From positions 1 through 62,810 of the forward strand of contig JAGIAQ010000023.1 of the NCBI GenBank assembly GCA_017744795.1: a stretch of DNA of 62,810 bases, written 5' to 3'. Under the pieces are notes generated by a model. The model ran no database searches. It was not told the DNA's origin and worked only from the letters and a program-made list of their open reading frames with translations. The stretch comes from Niabella sp. (GTDB taxonomy: Bacteria; Bacteroidota; Bacteroidia; Chitinophagales; Chitinophagaceae). Below, piece after piece: positions 30,325 through 38,829 of this stretch (position 1 is the first letter of the stretch; each line of letters begins with the position of its first letter). The translations under genes were made by a program, and so were the position numbers.

Positions 30325-31434
30325 ATGAGCAAGAAAGGAAAAGTTTTGGTGGCCATGAGTGGCGGTATCGACAGCACGGTGGCCGCATTGATGCTGAATG
30401 ACGAAGGGTATGAAGTGATCGGCATCACCATGAAAACCTGGGATTATACCGGCAGCGGCGGTGGCAAAAAAGAAACCGGCTGCTGTAATGTAGATAGTTT
30501 TAACGATGCCCGGATGGCGGCAGTCCAGCACGGGTTTCCTCATTTTATTTTGGATATACGGGAAGAATTCGGGGATTTTGTAGTGAATGATTTTGTGGAA
30601 GAATACCTGGCAGGGCGCACCCCAAACCCCTGTGTACTCTGCAACACCCATATTAAGTGGCGGGCCTTATTAAAAAGAGCTGATGCGCTGGGTTGCGATT
30701 TTATCGCCACCGGGCATTATGCCAAAGTACGTCAGCACGATAATGGGCGTTTTGTAATCAGCAAGGCGATCGATGCTACCAAGGACCAAAGCTATGTCCT
30801 CTGGGGGGTAGACCAGGACCTGCTGGCCCGTACCCTGTTACCATTGGGAGGCTACCATAAAACCGAGATCCGCCAAATGGCGATGGATTACGGATATCCC
30901 GAGCTGGCTAAAAAAAGCGAAAGCTATGAGATCTGTTTTGTTCCCGATAATGATTACCGATCCTTTTTAAAGCGCCGGGTGGACGGACTGGAAGAACGCG
31001 TGAACGGAGGCAATTTTATAGATAAATCAGGGAAGATACTGGGTAAACATAAAGGCTATCCTTTTTATACGATCGGGCAGCGCAAAGGTCTGGATATCGC
31101 CCTGGGCAAACCTGCATTTGTTACAGAGATCAACCCTGATACCAATACCGTTGTATTGGGCGATGAAGAAGATCTTGAAAAAAATGAAATGCATGTAACC
31201 CGGATCAATTACATCAAGTACGACAGCATTACACCGGGCATGGAAGCGACCACTAAGATCCGTTATAAGGACAGCGGCACCCTGTCCAGCCTGACTCCTG
31301 AAGGAAATGATATCAACGTTTCTTTTTACCAGAATGCCAAAGGCATTGCGCCAGGGCAAAGCGCTGTTTTTTATGAAGGCGATGATGTGATCGGCGGCGG
31401 GATTATTCGTACCGAATACAAGCTTTCGCTTTAA
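30325..31434 (+). CDS. mnmA: tRNA 2-thiouridine(34) synthase MnmA
   Basis: A 369-residue tRNA thiolase that transfers sulfur to uridine 34 of Glu, Lys and Gln tRNAs. The ATP-PPi loop SGGIDST is at residues 12-18. The catalytic cysteine pair is visible as PNPCVLCN (about 103) and SYEICFVPDNDYRSFL (about 200), which would form the persulfide and disulfide. GHYAKV and GQRKGLDIALGKPAFV are further family markers. The ATG at 30325 is chosen; the longer open frame has no similarity. It has its own promoter box. Confidence 0.95.
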   Translation: MSKKGKVLVAMSGGIDSTVAALMLNDEGYEVIGITMKTWDYTGSGGGKKETGCCNVDSFNDARMAAVQHGFPHFILDIREEFGDFVVNDFVEEYLAGRTPNPCVLCNTHIKWRALLKRADALGCDFIATGHYAKVRQHDNGRFVISKAIDATKDQSYVLWGVDQDLLARTLLPLGGYHKTEIRQMAMDYGYPELAKKSESYEICFVPDNDYRSFLKRRVDGLEERVNGGNFIDKSGKILGKHKGYPFYTIGQRKGLDIALGKPAFVTEINPDTNTVVLGDEEDLEKNEMHVTRINYIKYDSITPGMEATTKIRYKDSGTLSSLTPEGNDINVSFYQNAKGIAPGQSAVFYEGDDVIGGGIIRTEYKLSL

Positions 31435-31500
31435 TGGTATCTGAAATTTCCTCTGCTTTTCTGCTGCTCCCCTGGGCAATGTTGTTAAGATAAACTTGTA

Positions 31501-31646
31501 TTGCTCCGTCAGGAGCTCCGTGTTTATAGCCTGTTGAAGCTAGAGGGTTTGGGCTCTGTAGGAGCCTCGTGTTGACGCGGCTTCTACAGAACCGATGCCT
31601 TAAACAAACAATCATTCTACAAACACAATGCTCTTGACGGAGCCAA
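31501..31646. repeat. Nested palindrome, GCTCCGTCAGGAGC family
   Basis: Outer arms TTGCTCCGTCAGGAG...TGTTTATAG and CTACAAACACAATGCTC...GACGGAGCCAA (29-30 bases each) flank an inner hairpin CTGTAGGAGCC (31556) / GGCTTCTACAG (31579). It takes up most of the 329-base gene-free stretch 31435-31763. Same outer-plus-inner plan as the AACCACATAG short elements. Confidence 0.65.
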
Positions 31647-31763
31647 ATTGAAAAAGAACGGTGGTCCTCCTTCCTTAAACCAATGACATTGCCCATTGAG
31701 GCGGCGAAATATTCTTACCTTAGTACCACCACGCTCGCAAAAAATTGTAATTATAATCAAACC

Positions 31764-32210
31764 ATGAAACCCTTTTTAATACTTATTATCACTTTTATTC
31801 TCAGCCTGGCGGCATATAAAATTTTTACCGGCGCTGGTAATACTGCTGCCGCAGGTTGTATTGCGATGGCAGTAATGCTGCTGTTTACCGGTATCGCGCA
31901 TTTTGTAAAGCCAAAAGAAATGGAGCATATGTTACCTCCGGTAATTCCGGCGCGTATTTTCCTGATCCTGGTGACGGGCGTATTTGAAATAGCGGCGGCA
32001 ATCGGATTACTGATCCCGCAAACAAGAATGCTGACGGGCTGGTCGCTGATCGTTTTTTTTCTCTTGATACTGCCGGCGAATATTTATGCAGCTGTTGCGC
32101 CAAAAACAAAAACAAATTTTACCGGCCAGGGGCTGAACTATTTATGGTTTCGCATTCCCCTGCAATTATTTTTTATTATTTGGGTGTATATCTTTGCCGT
32201 TGCCAGCTGA
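31764..32210 (+). CDS. DoxX family membrane protein
   Basis: A 148-residue membrane protein with four helices (MKPFLILIITFILSLAAYKI; AGCIAMAVMLLFTGIAHF; PARIFLILVTGVFEIAAAIGLLI; GWSLIVFFLLILPANIYAAV) and a fifth hydrophobic C-terminal segment. The DoxX-type pattern FTGIAHFVKPKEMEHMLPP...GVFEIAAAIGLL is clear. Ligand or redox partner unknown. The ATG at 31764 is used instead of an earlier frame. The next gene begins 46 bases after its stop. Confidence 0.84.
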   Translation: MKPFLILIITFILSLAAYKIFTGAGNTAAAGCIAMAVMLLFTGIAHFVKPKEMEHMLPPVIPARIFLILVTGVFEIAAAIGLLIPQTRMLTGWSLIVFFLLILPANIYAAVAPKTKTNFTGQGLNYLWFRIPLQLFFIIWVYIFAVAS

Positions 32211-32256
32211 TGCCGGCTCACCTTTAAAAACCGGCCAGGGCCGCAAAAAGAAAATC

Positions 32257-32919
32257 ATGGGATTAAAAGTAATCATCACCGGAACCACAGGAATGGTTGG
32301 CGAAGGCGTTTTGCTGGAATGCCTGCAAAACCCTGAAGTGGAGTCGATATTATCGGTTAGCCGCCGTCCGGCAGGTAAAACACATCCCAAGCTCAAAGAG
32401 TATCTTGTTCCTGATTTTTTGCAATTGCAACCAGACGACGAACAGTTAAAGGGCTATGACGCTTGCTTCTTTTGCGCCGGCATTACCAGCATTGGCAAAA
32501 AAGAAGCCGAATACCGGGTGATCACCTATGATACGACGCTTCATTTTGCAAAAGTATTATATGAATTAAACCCCGCGATGGTTTTCATTTATGTAAGCGG
32601 CAGCGGTACAGACAGTACCGAAAAAGGCCGCCTGATGTGGGCGCGCGTTAAAGGAAAAACAGAAAATGACCTCCTGCATATAGGATTCAGACATGCTTTT
32701 ATGTTCCGGCCTGCTTTTATGAAGGCCATGCCGGGGCAGCAATTTTTACTACCGGCCTATAAATACTTTAGCTGGCTGTACCCGGTACTTAAAATAATAA
32801 CACCCAACAGCGCCAGCACCTTACAACAGGTAGGCCGGGCCATGATCAACGCCGCCACGGTGGGTTACAACAAACCTATACTGGAGGGCAGAGATATACT
32901 GGCGCTAAGTGAAACGTGA
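32257..32919 (+). CDS. NAD(P)-binding epimerase-like protein
   Basis: A 220-residue Rossmann-fold atypical SDR. The dinucleotide-binding loop is TGTTGMVGEGVL at residues 8-19. Further stretches: GYDACFFCAGITSIGKKEAEYRVITYDTTLHFAKVL and VYVSGSGTDST (catalytic Ser likely), RPAFMKAMPGQQFLLPAYK. The family includes NmrA- and HTATIP2-like oxidoreductases; the substrate is unknown. ATG at 32257 is used. It follows DoxX and precedes the MBL hydrolase in the same direction, so a small operon is possible. Confidence 0.85.
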   Translation: MGLKVIITGTTGMVGEGVLLECLQNPEVESILSVSRRPAGKTHPKLKEYLVPDFLQLQPDDEQLKGYDACFFCAGITSIGKKEAEYRVITYDTTLHFAKVLYELNPAMVFIYVSGSGTDSTEKGRLMWARVKGKTENDLLHIGFRHAFMFRPAFMKAMPGQQFLLPAYKYFSWLYPVLKIITPNSASTLQQVGRAMINAATVGYNKPILEGRDILALSET

Positions 32920-32970
32920 ATTGTGAAACGATAAACGTGAGATGCTCCGGATAAAGAGACAATTAACAAA

Positions 32971-34074
32971 ATGATGATCTTATTTTTTTTTGTAGTGATA
33001 CTGATATTGGTCGCGGCGACTAATGTATACATACGTTTACCACAATTTGGAAGAGCCCCAAGAGGCGAACGATTGCAATTGATAAAACAATCCCGGCAAT
33101 TTAAGAACGGGAAATTTGAAAACATCAGTTTTACGCCCACACTTACGGAAGGCTACAGTATGTGGGGTGTAATAAAAAAGCAATTGTTTACAAAGCTCCC
33201 GCGCAGACGACCGGCAGAAAACATACCTTCAATAAAGACTGATCTTTCCCAATTACCATCCGATCGTAACCTGCTGGTCTGGTTTGGCCATTCGTCTTAT
33301 TTTATGCAGATCGATGGCAAACGTTTTTTGGTGGATCCGGTGCTAAGCGGTAATGCCTCGCCCCTGCCTGGTACCGCCCGGTCTTTTAAAGGAAGTGATA
33401 TTTATACGCCGGAAGATCTGCCAACCATTGACTATTTATTGATCACCCACGACCATTATGATCACCTGGATTATAAAACTATCCGGGCAATCCAGTCAAA
33501 AGTAAAACAGGTTGTTTGCCCACTGGGTGTAGCCGGACATCTTATTCGCTGGGGGTACGATGAAAAAAATATCATTGAAAAAGACTGGAACGAAACCACA
33601 CTTTTAGATACGGGGTTTAATATCACCAGCCTTCCGGCACGCCATTTCAGCGGACGCGGATTTACCCGGAATAATACCTTGTGGACATCCTATTTATTGC
33701 AGGCCCCATCGCTCACAGTATATATTGGCGGTGACAGCGGCTATGATTCGCATTTTACTGAAATAGGAAATAAGTTCCCGGGAATTGACATTGCAATTTT
33801 AGAGAACGGACAATACAACCCGGCCTGGCACGCGATCCACATGCTACCTCCTGAAGTGCTGCAAGCGGCAAAGGACCTGAAGGCCAAACGACTGTTCCCG
33901 GTGCACTCCTCAAAATTTGCTTTAGCCCAGCATCCCTGGGATGATCCGCTGAAAGAAGTGACAAGACTTAATGAAACAGATCCGATCCCGTTAATAACGC
34001 CAATGATCGGCGGGATTGTTTACCTGGATGATTCGGGTCAGCAGTTTGAGCCCTGGTGGACGAAAATTCAATAG
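32971..34074 (+). CDS. MBL-fold metallo-hydrolase (NAPE-PLD/UlaG-like)
   Basis: A 367-residue metallo-beta-lactamase-fold hydrolase, starting with a hydrophobic anchor (ILFFFVVILILVAATNVYI). The metal motif HxHxDH reads LITHDHYDHLDY at about residue 163. Later ligands are RHFSGRGF, GGDSGYDSHF and VHSSKFALAQHPWDDP. The architecture is like that of bacterial N-acylphosphatidylethanolamine phospholipase-type or UlaG-type enzymes, which cleave lipid phosphodiester or lactone bonds. The anchor suggests that it works at the inner membrane or periplasm. Confidence 0.86.
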   Translation: MMILFFFVVILILVAATNVYIRLPQFGRAPRGERLQLIKQSRQFKNGKFENISFTPTLTEGYSMWGVIKKQLFTKLPRRRPAENIPSIKTDLSQLPSDRNLLVWFGHSSYFMQIDGKRFLVDPVLSGNASPLPGTARSFKGSDIYTPEDLPTIDYLLITHDHYDHLDYKTIRAIQSKVKQVVCPLGVAGHLIRWGYDEKNIIEKDWNETTLLDTGFNITSLPARHFSGRGFTRNNTLWTSYLLQAPSLTVYIGGDSGYDSHFTEIGNKFPGIDIAILENGQYNPAWHAIHMLPPEVLQAAKDLKAKRLFPVHSSKFALAQHPWDDPLKEVTRLNETDPIPLITPMIGGIVYLDDSGQQFEPWWTKIQ

Positions 34075-34100
34075 CGCTAAATACCAGAACACTGGGCATT

Positions 34101-34149
34101 TTCCCGCTGATTTACGCGGATCTTTTTCCGCTGATATTCGCGGATTTTT
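34101..34149. repeat. Tandem-palindrome repeat, CCGCTGATTT family (copy 1)
   Basis: CCCGCTGATTTACGCGGATC followed by TTTTTCCGCTGATATTCGCGGATT, two related half-palindromes. A relative lies at 42198-42247. Confidence 0.5.
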
Positions 34150-34306
34150 ATGCTGCATGAAACAAGGCTGCATCAAAAGCAGGAAGCGAATTAATGCTGG
34201 AAAGACAGTGTCCTTAACTTACCGTTTCACCCGCTTCCCGGCCGAATATCACTTTTGCGATAATCGCGTTTTTTTTAATCGTATATTGGCTATTAAATTT
34301 ATTGCT

Positions 34307-35377
34307 TTGAAAAATTGGCTCCTGGCACTGGCCTTGTTACAAACTTTTGGCATTGCTTCTGCGCAAAAAAATTATAAAACCGTTGCATATTACTCCGGCG
34401 ACAGTGCTACTCTGGCGCAATATGACTTCAGCCACATTACACACCTGATCTATGGATTCGGGCACCTGGATAGCCTCGGAAAATTTGCGGTATTTAAAGC
34501 AAAAGACACGGCGGTACTAAAAGCATTTCAAATTGTAAAAAGCCAACATCCTCAAATAAAAATAATGATCGCCCTAGGCGGTTGGGGCGGTTGCCGGCCT
34601 TGTTCCGGAAGATTTAGTCACCCGGACAGCATTGATTTTTTTGTCCGATCGGTGAAAAATTTTTTGACCAGTTTTAAACTGGACGGCATCGACCTGGACT
34701 GGGAATACCCCGCGCTAAAGAACGTTCCGGGTTATCCTTTTGCCCCGGAAGACAAACAGAACTTTACCCGACTGGTAGCCACCCTCAGGAAAACATTGGG
34801 TAAACAAAAGGTTATAACCTTTGCTGCCGGCGGCTTTCAGACGTATTTAGATGAAGCCGTTGAATGGAAAAAACTTTCCGCAATGGTGGATTTTGTGAAC
34901 CTGATGACCTACGATCTCGTGCATGGATACTCCACCAGGACCGGCCATCAGTCTTCTTTGTACAGTGCCTTACCTGAGGAAGAATCAATAAACCGCGCGG
35001 TTACCTTTTTCAAAAAAATTCAATTCCCGCTTCAGAAAATAGTTGTTGGTGTTCCCTTTTATGTACGCGTTTTTCAAACCGATACAACAGCAAATAGCGG
35101 GCTGTTTCAGCCGGCACGATTCCTGTTCATGCGGGGTTATCGCTGGAACAATGACTCTCTTTCTTCCCAAAACGGGTTCACTGAATATTGGGATGCTAAA
35201 GCGCAGGAACCCTATTGGTTCAATAAAGAACGTAAGTTATTTGCCACGGGAGACAACGAACGATCCTTGCAATTAAAAATCGTCTACATCAAAAAGCAGC
35301 ACCTGGGGGGCATTATGTTCTGGGAGCTTTTCTACGATACGGCTAAAGACGGGTTACTGGACAGCTTACATTTTTAA
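34307..35377 (+). CDS. Secreted GH18 chitinase-like glycoside hydrolase
   Basis: A 356-residue glycoside hydrolase of family 18. The catalytic motif DGIDLDWEYP (DxxDxDxE) is at about residue 125; IMIALGGWGG is the preceding strand, VNLMTYDLVHGYSTRTGHQS and GVPFYVRVF later strands. The N-terminal segment LKNWLLALALLQTFGIASA is a good signal peptide, which sets the start at TTG 34307; upstream ATGs would put long, non-conserved residues in front. It probably degrades chitin or chito-oligosaccharides outside the cytoplasm. No carbohydrate-binding module is attached. Confidence 0.85.
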   Translation: MKNWLLALALLQTFGIASAQKNYKTVAYYSGDSATLAQYDFSHITHLIYGFGHLDSLGKFAVFKAKDTAVLKAFQIVKSQHPQIKIMIALGGWGGCRPCSGRFSHPDSIDFFVRSVKNFLTSFKLDGIDLDWEYPALKNVPGYPFAPEDKQNFTRLVATLRKTLGKQKVITFAAGGFQTYLDEAVEWKKLSAMVDFVNLMTYDLVHGYSTRTGHQSSLYSALPEEESINRAVTFFKKIQFPLQKIVVGVPFYVRVFQTDTTANSGLFQPARFLFMRGYRWNNDSLSSQNGFTEYWDAKAQEPYWFNKERKLFATGDNERSLQLKIVYIKKQHLGGIMFWELFYDTAKDGLLDSLHF

Positions 35378-35381
35378 GGCA

Positions 35382-36512
35382 TCACAATTTTCTTAATAAT
35401 GCTCCAAACAACGTGTCGGCTTTTTTATCATAACCGGTGAGCACCTGCTGTTCCACCACTTCAAAGCCTTGTTCTTTTAAAAAGGCCACCTGTTCTTCGT
35501 TTTCTGCTTTAAAAACCGAGCAGGTAATATAAAGCAGATAGCCGCTTTGTTTTACATGGTGCACACTGTTTTTTAAAATGCTTCGCTGCAATTTTGTATA
35601 GACAGCAATCTGTTTGGGATCAAAATAAAACAGCTGTTCCGGTGTGCGGCTCCAGGTACCGCTTCCGGTACAGGGCACATCCGTAATAACCAGGTCAAAA
35701 CGGGTATTTTTCAACTGTTCATTTTGTTTTGCAACATCTCCAATGAAGGCGCGATAATGATCAATGCCCGCTTCGCGAAACCGTTCTTTTAAATTTGCAA
35801 TGATAGAGGCGCGAATATCGGAAACCGTCAGATCAATGGTCCCGAGCGCATCCACTGCTAAAATAGATTTGCCGCCACTGGCCGCACAGCAATCCCAAAC
35901 GCGAATCTCTGATTTCTGATTTGAAATTTCTGATTTAAAACGTTTCAAAAAGAAGTTGATTTCCTGTGAACTAAGGTCCTGCACCACCACTTCCTTGTTT
36001 ACAGAAAGCACGGCGTCTATTTTGACGGTGTTGGCCAATCGCAGTGCATCTCCTTCCTTTTGAAAAGCAATGCTTGCTTCTGCCAGTTTTTTTACAACGG
36101 ATGCTTCTCCACCCGGTCGAATGCGCAGAAAAAGATCAGGCTGTATCAAAAAAGATCGCTCCAATGCAGCCGCATCAATAACCGTACTTAATTTATCTTT
36201 CCAGGGGAAAATACCCGGCGGCACATCGTCTGACACCTTATATTCCGCAATGATTGCATTCCATTCCGGCCCGGGATCTTTATCCGACATTTTTAAACCC
36301 AGCAGCACCTGCTGTTCCAGCGAAAGATCGGTAAAAGCCTTTCCCAGTCGAAAATAACAGTAGCAAAGATGCGTGATCTGTTTCCGGTCTTTACTGCCCA
36401 TTTTTTTATGAGCAGCAAAATAATGTTTGAGGAAATAAGCAAGCGGCTCCGCCCCTTTGTATTTCCGGAGCACGTCTATTGCGCTATTTAAATAGGAATA
36501 AAAACGCCCCAC
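35382..36512 (-). CDS. RsmB/NOP-family RNA (cytosine-5) methyltransferase
   Basis: A 376-residue SAM-dependent methyltransferase of the NSUN/RsmB group, forming 5-methylcytosine in rRNA or tRNA. SAM loop: RVWDCCAASGGKSILAVDAL. Motif IV: VITDVPCTGSGTWSRTPEQLFYFDP with the first catalytic cysteine (PCTGSG). Motif VI: YITCSVFKAENEEQVAFL with the second cysteine (TCS). The N-terminal domain (YLNSAIDVLRKYKGAEPLAYFLKHYF) resembles the NusB-like part. The gene is 8 bases upstream of sucB's stop in the same direction. Confidence 0.9.
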   Translation of the reverse strand: MGRFYSYLNSAIDVLRKYKGAEPLAYFLKHYFAAHKKMGSKDRKQITHLCYCYFRLGKAFTDLSLEQQVLLGLKMSDKDPGPEWNAIIAEYKVSDDVPPGIFPWKDKLSTVIDAAALERSFLIQPDLFLRIRPGGEASVVKKLAEASIAFQKEGDALRLANTVKIDAVLSVNKEVVVQDLSSQEINFFLKRFKSEISNQKSEIRVWDCCAASGGKSILAVDALGTIDLTVSDIRASIIANLKERFREAGIDHYRAFIGDVAKQNEQLKNTRFDLVITDVPCTGSGTWSRTPEQLFYFDPKQIAVYTKLQRSILKNSVHHVKQSGYLLYITCSVFKAENEEQVAFLKEQGFEVVEQQVLTGYDKKADTLFGALLRKL

Positions 36513-36520
36513 AGGTTTAT

Positions 36521-37765
36521 TTATAACTCCAATAAGGTTTTAATCGGATCCTGCTGTATCAGCAGCAAGGTCGGGTTTTCCAGCAGTTCTTTTATCCGCA
36601 CCAGGAAGCTTACCGATTCCCGTCCGTCCACGATCCGGTGGTCATAACTCAGGGCGATATACATCATCGGACGGATCACTACCTGGCCGTTCTCGGCAAT
36701 GGGACGTTCCACAATATTGTGCATGCCCAGTATCGCGCTTTGTGGCAGGTTAATGATCGGCGTGCTGATCAGCGAACCAAATACACCGCCGTTCGTGATC
36801 GTAAAAGTGCCGCCGGTAAGATCTTCAGCAGTCAACTTGCTATCGCGCGCTTTTTTTGCAACATCCAGAACCGCTTTTTCCACACCGGCCATGCTCAGAC
36901 TTTCCACATTGCGGATCACCGGAACCGTTAAACCGCGCGGGGTACTTACTGCTATGCTGATATCGGCATAATCGTGGAAGATGATCTGGTCGCCGTCGAT
37001 ATATGCGTTCACAGAAGGCCATTCGGCTAATGCAACGGCACAGGCCTTGGCAAAAAAGCTCATAAAGCCCAAACCAACACCATGCGCTTCTTTAAATTTA
37101 TCTTTATACTTCGCCCGGATATCCATAATGGGCTTCATGTTCACCTCGTTAAACGTGGTGAGCATCGCTGTTGTATTCTTTGCTTCCACCAATCTGCGAC
37201 TGATGGTTTTGCGCAGACTGGTCATTTTTTGTACCCGCTCATTACGCCCAAACAATTCGCCGCCATCAAAAGATTTTTTGCCCGGGTTGGCCAGGGCGGA
37301 TAACACATCTTCTTTCAATATTTTACCGGAATAGCCGGAAGGAGTAACGTCTTTCGGATTGACACCTTTATCAGCAATAATCGCAGATGCCACCGGAGTT
37401 GCTTTTACGTTAGCGGGAGCGGCTTCTTTCGCCGGAGCGGATTTCTCTACCGCGGCGGGCTTTTGCGCCTCTGCCGGAACCTTGTCTGCCGGCGCCTGTT
37501 CGGCCCCTTCGGGCACGGCCGGTTTGGGAGCCGTATCATCAATAGTGGCAATAGTATCGCCGATATTCAATGTATCTCCTTCAGCTGCATTAGTAGTTAG
37601 AACACCCGCTTTTTCTGCGTTTACCTCAAAAGTAGCTTTTTCACTTTCCAACTCCGCGATCACTTCATCACGCTCAACATACTGCCCCGTATTTTTTACC
37701 CACTTTAACAAAGTTACTTCACTAATAGACTCTCCAACCGTGGGAACTTTTATATCAATTGCCAT
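36521..37765 (-). CDS. sucB: Dihydrolipoyllysine succinyltransferase, E2 of 2-oxoglutarate dehydrogenase
   Basis: A 414-residue E2 subunit that carries the succinyl group to CoA in the TCA cycle. The lipoyl domain (residues 1-78) has the lipoylated lysine K43 in [11 protein letters not shown]. An Ala/Pro/Glu linker follows (about 80-120), then the E1/E3-binding domain ([37 protein letters not shown], about 125-160). The catalytic acyltransferase domain contains [16 protein letters not shown]. sucA lies upstream on the same strand, but an orphan response regulator gene in the opposite direction separates the two. Confidence 0.95.
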   Translation of the reverse strand: MAIDIKVPTVGESISEVTLLKWVKNTGQYVERDEVIAELESEKATFEVNAEKAGVLTTNAAEGDTLNIGDTIATIDDTAPKPAVPEGAEQAPADKVPAEAQKPAAVEKSAPAKEAAPANVKATPVASAIIADKGVNPKDVTPSGYSGKILKEDVLSALANPGKKSFDGGELFGRNERVQKMTSLRKTISRRLVEAKNTTAMLTTFNEVNMKPIMDIRAKYKDKFKEAHGVGLGFMSFFAKACAVALAEWPSVNAYIDGDQIIFHDYADISIAVSTPRGLTVPVIRNVESLSMAGVEKAVLDVAKKARDSKLTAEDLTGGTFTITNGGVFGSLISTPIINLPQSAILGMHNIVERPIAENGQVVIRPMMYIALSYDHRIVDGRESVSFLVRIKELLENPTLLLIQQDPIKTLLEL

Positions 37766-37907
37766 AAAAAAAACTTGCTTTTAAAGGTACGGCAAAGTAC
37801 GGCAAAAATTATTAATAATTGTGGTTTAAAACGAATCAAAGCTCCCGATTTCAAATATCCCCCAAATTGGCTATTTATTGCCCTCATTTATATTGTACTT
37901 TTAACCT

Positions 37908-38558
37908 ATGAATCCATCAACCATAAAAGTGGCTGTTTTTGACGACAATGCTTACCGGAGGGAGAGCTTAAATATGTTGATTGACGCATCGCCCCGGATG
38001 ACCTGTACCGGAACTTTTTTTGACTGCAGTAATGTTATAAATGACGTACGCAAGGCGGAACCCGACGTAGTGCTGATGGACATTGACATGCCCAATGTAA
38101 ACGGGATCGAAGGCGTCCGGATCATAAAGGTCAATTTTCCCCAAGTGCAGATCCTGATGCAGACGGTTTTTGAAGATGACGACAAAATTTTCGCTTCGAT
38201 CTGTTCCGGAGCTTCGGGCTATATCCTGAAAAAATCGCCTCCGGCGCAATTGCTCCAGGCCATTGAGGATGTTTATAACGGCGATGCGGCCATGACGGCC
38301 TCTATCGCCAAAAAAGTACTCACTGCTTTTCAGAAAAACGTATTCTTTGAAAGCAATACACCGGAAACCACACTAACGATAAGGGAAAAAGAAATATTAA
38401 ACTTACTTGTGAAGGGCTATTCGCGCAAGATGGTGGCATCTGCCTGCAATTTGAGCATCCATACCGTGAATACGCATATTAAAAATGTGTATGAAAAATT
38501 GCAGGTAAATTCAGTTTCTGAGGCCGTGGTAAAGGCGCTCAATCAAAAACTGATCTAA
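37908..38558 (+). CDS. NarL/LuxR-type response regulator
   Basis: A 216-residue two-component response regulator. The receiver domain has acid pocket Asp12-Asp13 (VFDDN), phospho-acceptor Asp58 (VVLMDIDMPNVNG) and the conserved Lys (YILKKSPPAQLL). The C-terminal LuxR helix-turn-helix is at about residues 150-205 (LTIREKEILNLLVKGYSRKMVASACNLSIHTVNTHIKNVYEKLQVNSVSEAVVKAL). No histidine kinase is encoded nearby. It sits divergent from sucB and between sucB and sucA. A strong hairpin terminator follows. Confidence 0.92.
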   Translation: MNPSTIKVAVFDDNAYRRESLNMLIDASPRMTCTGTFFDCSNVINDVRKAEPDVVLMDIDMPNVNGIEGVRIIKVNFPQVQILMQTVFEDDDKIFASICSGASGYILKKSPPAQLLQAIEDVYNGDAAMTASIAKKVLTAFQKNVFFESNTPETTLTIREKEILNLLVKGYSRKMVASACNLSIHTVNTHIKNVYEKLQVNSVSEAVVKALNQKLI

Positions 38559-38591
38559 TACGCTCATGTTTAGTTTTGAATAGATAAAAAA

Positions 38592-38624
38592 GGGCGGAAT
38601 TTCTATTCCGCCCGCTGTTTTTTT
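38592..38624 (+). terminator. Terminator after the response regulator
   Basis: GGGCGGAAT-TTCT-ATTCCGCCC, then GCTG and a T-run of seven. Nine-base perfect stem, 33 bases after the stop codon. Confidence 0.85.
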
Positions 38625-38639
38625 AAACTAAAGTACTTT

Positions 38640-38829
38640 GGGGCCGGTAAAGCGTGAAGGCGGTAAGCCTGCAGACTTTCTATGGTCAGCAGATTCAGGA
38701 AGAACGCCACAGAAGCACTGAAACGCTGAGTTTTCTGTGCTTCAATGGCAAAAAAATAGCTCAGGCTTCCAGCCAATCACTAAACTTATGTGCCTATGTG
38801 GTTCAAAACCAGACAAACCACACATCTTA
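38640..38829. repeat. Fragments of three repeat families before sucA end
   Basis: A left half of the GCCGGGAAG family (38642-38667), a fragment of the CAGTGCCTCAG family (38700-38745), and a lone CTATGTGGTT end (38794-38803) without the matching left arm. This looks like nested or decayed copies. Confidence 0.45.
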
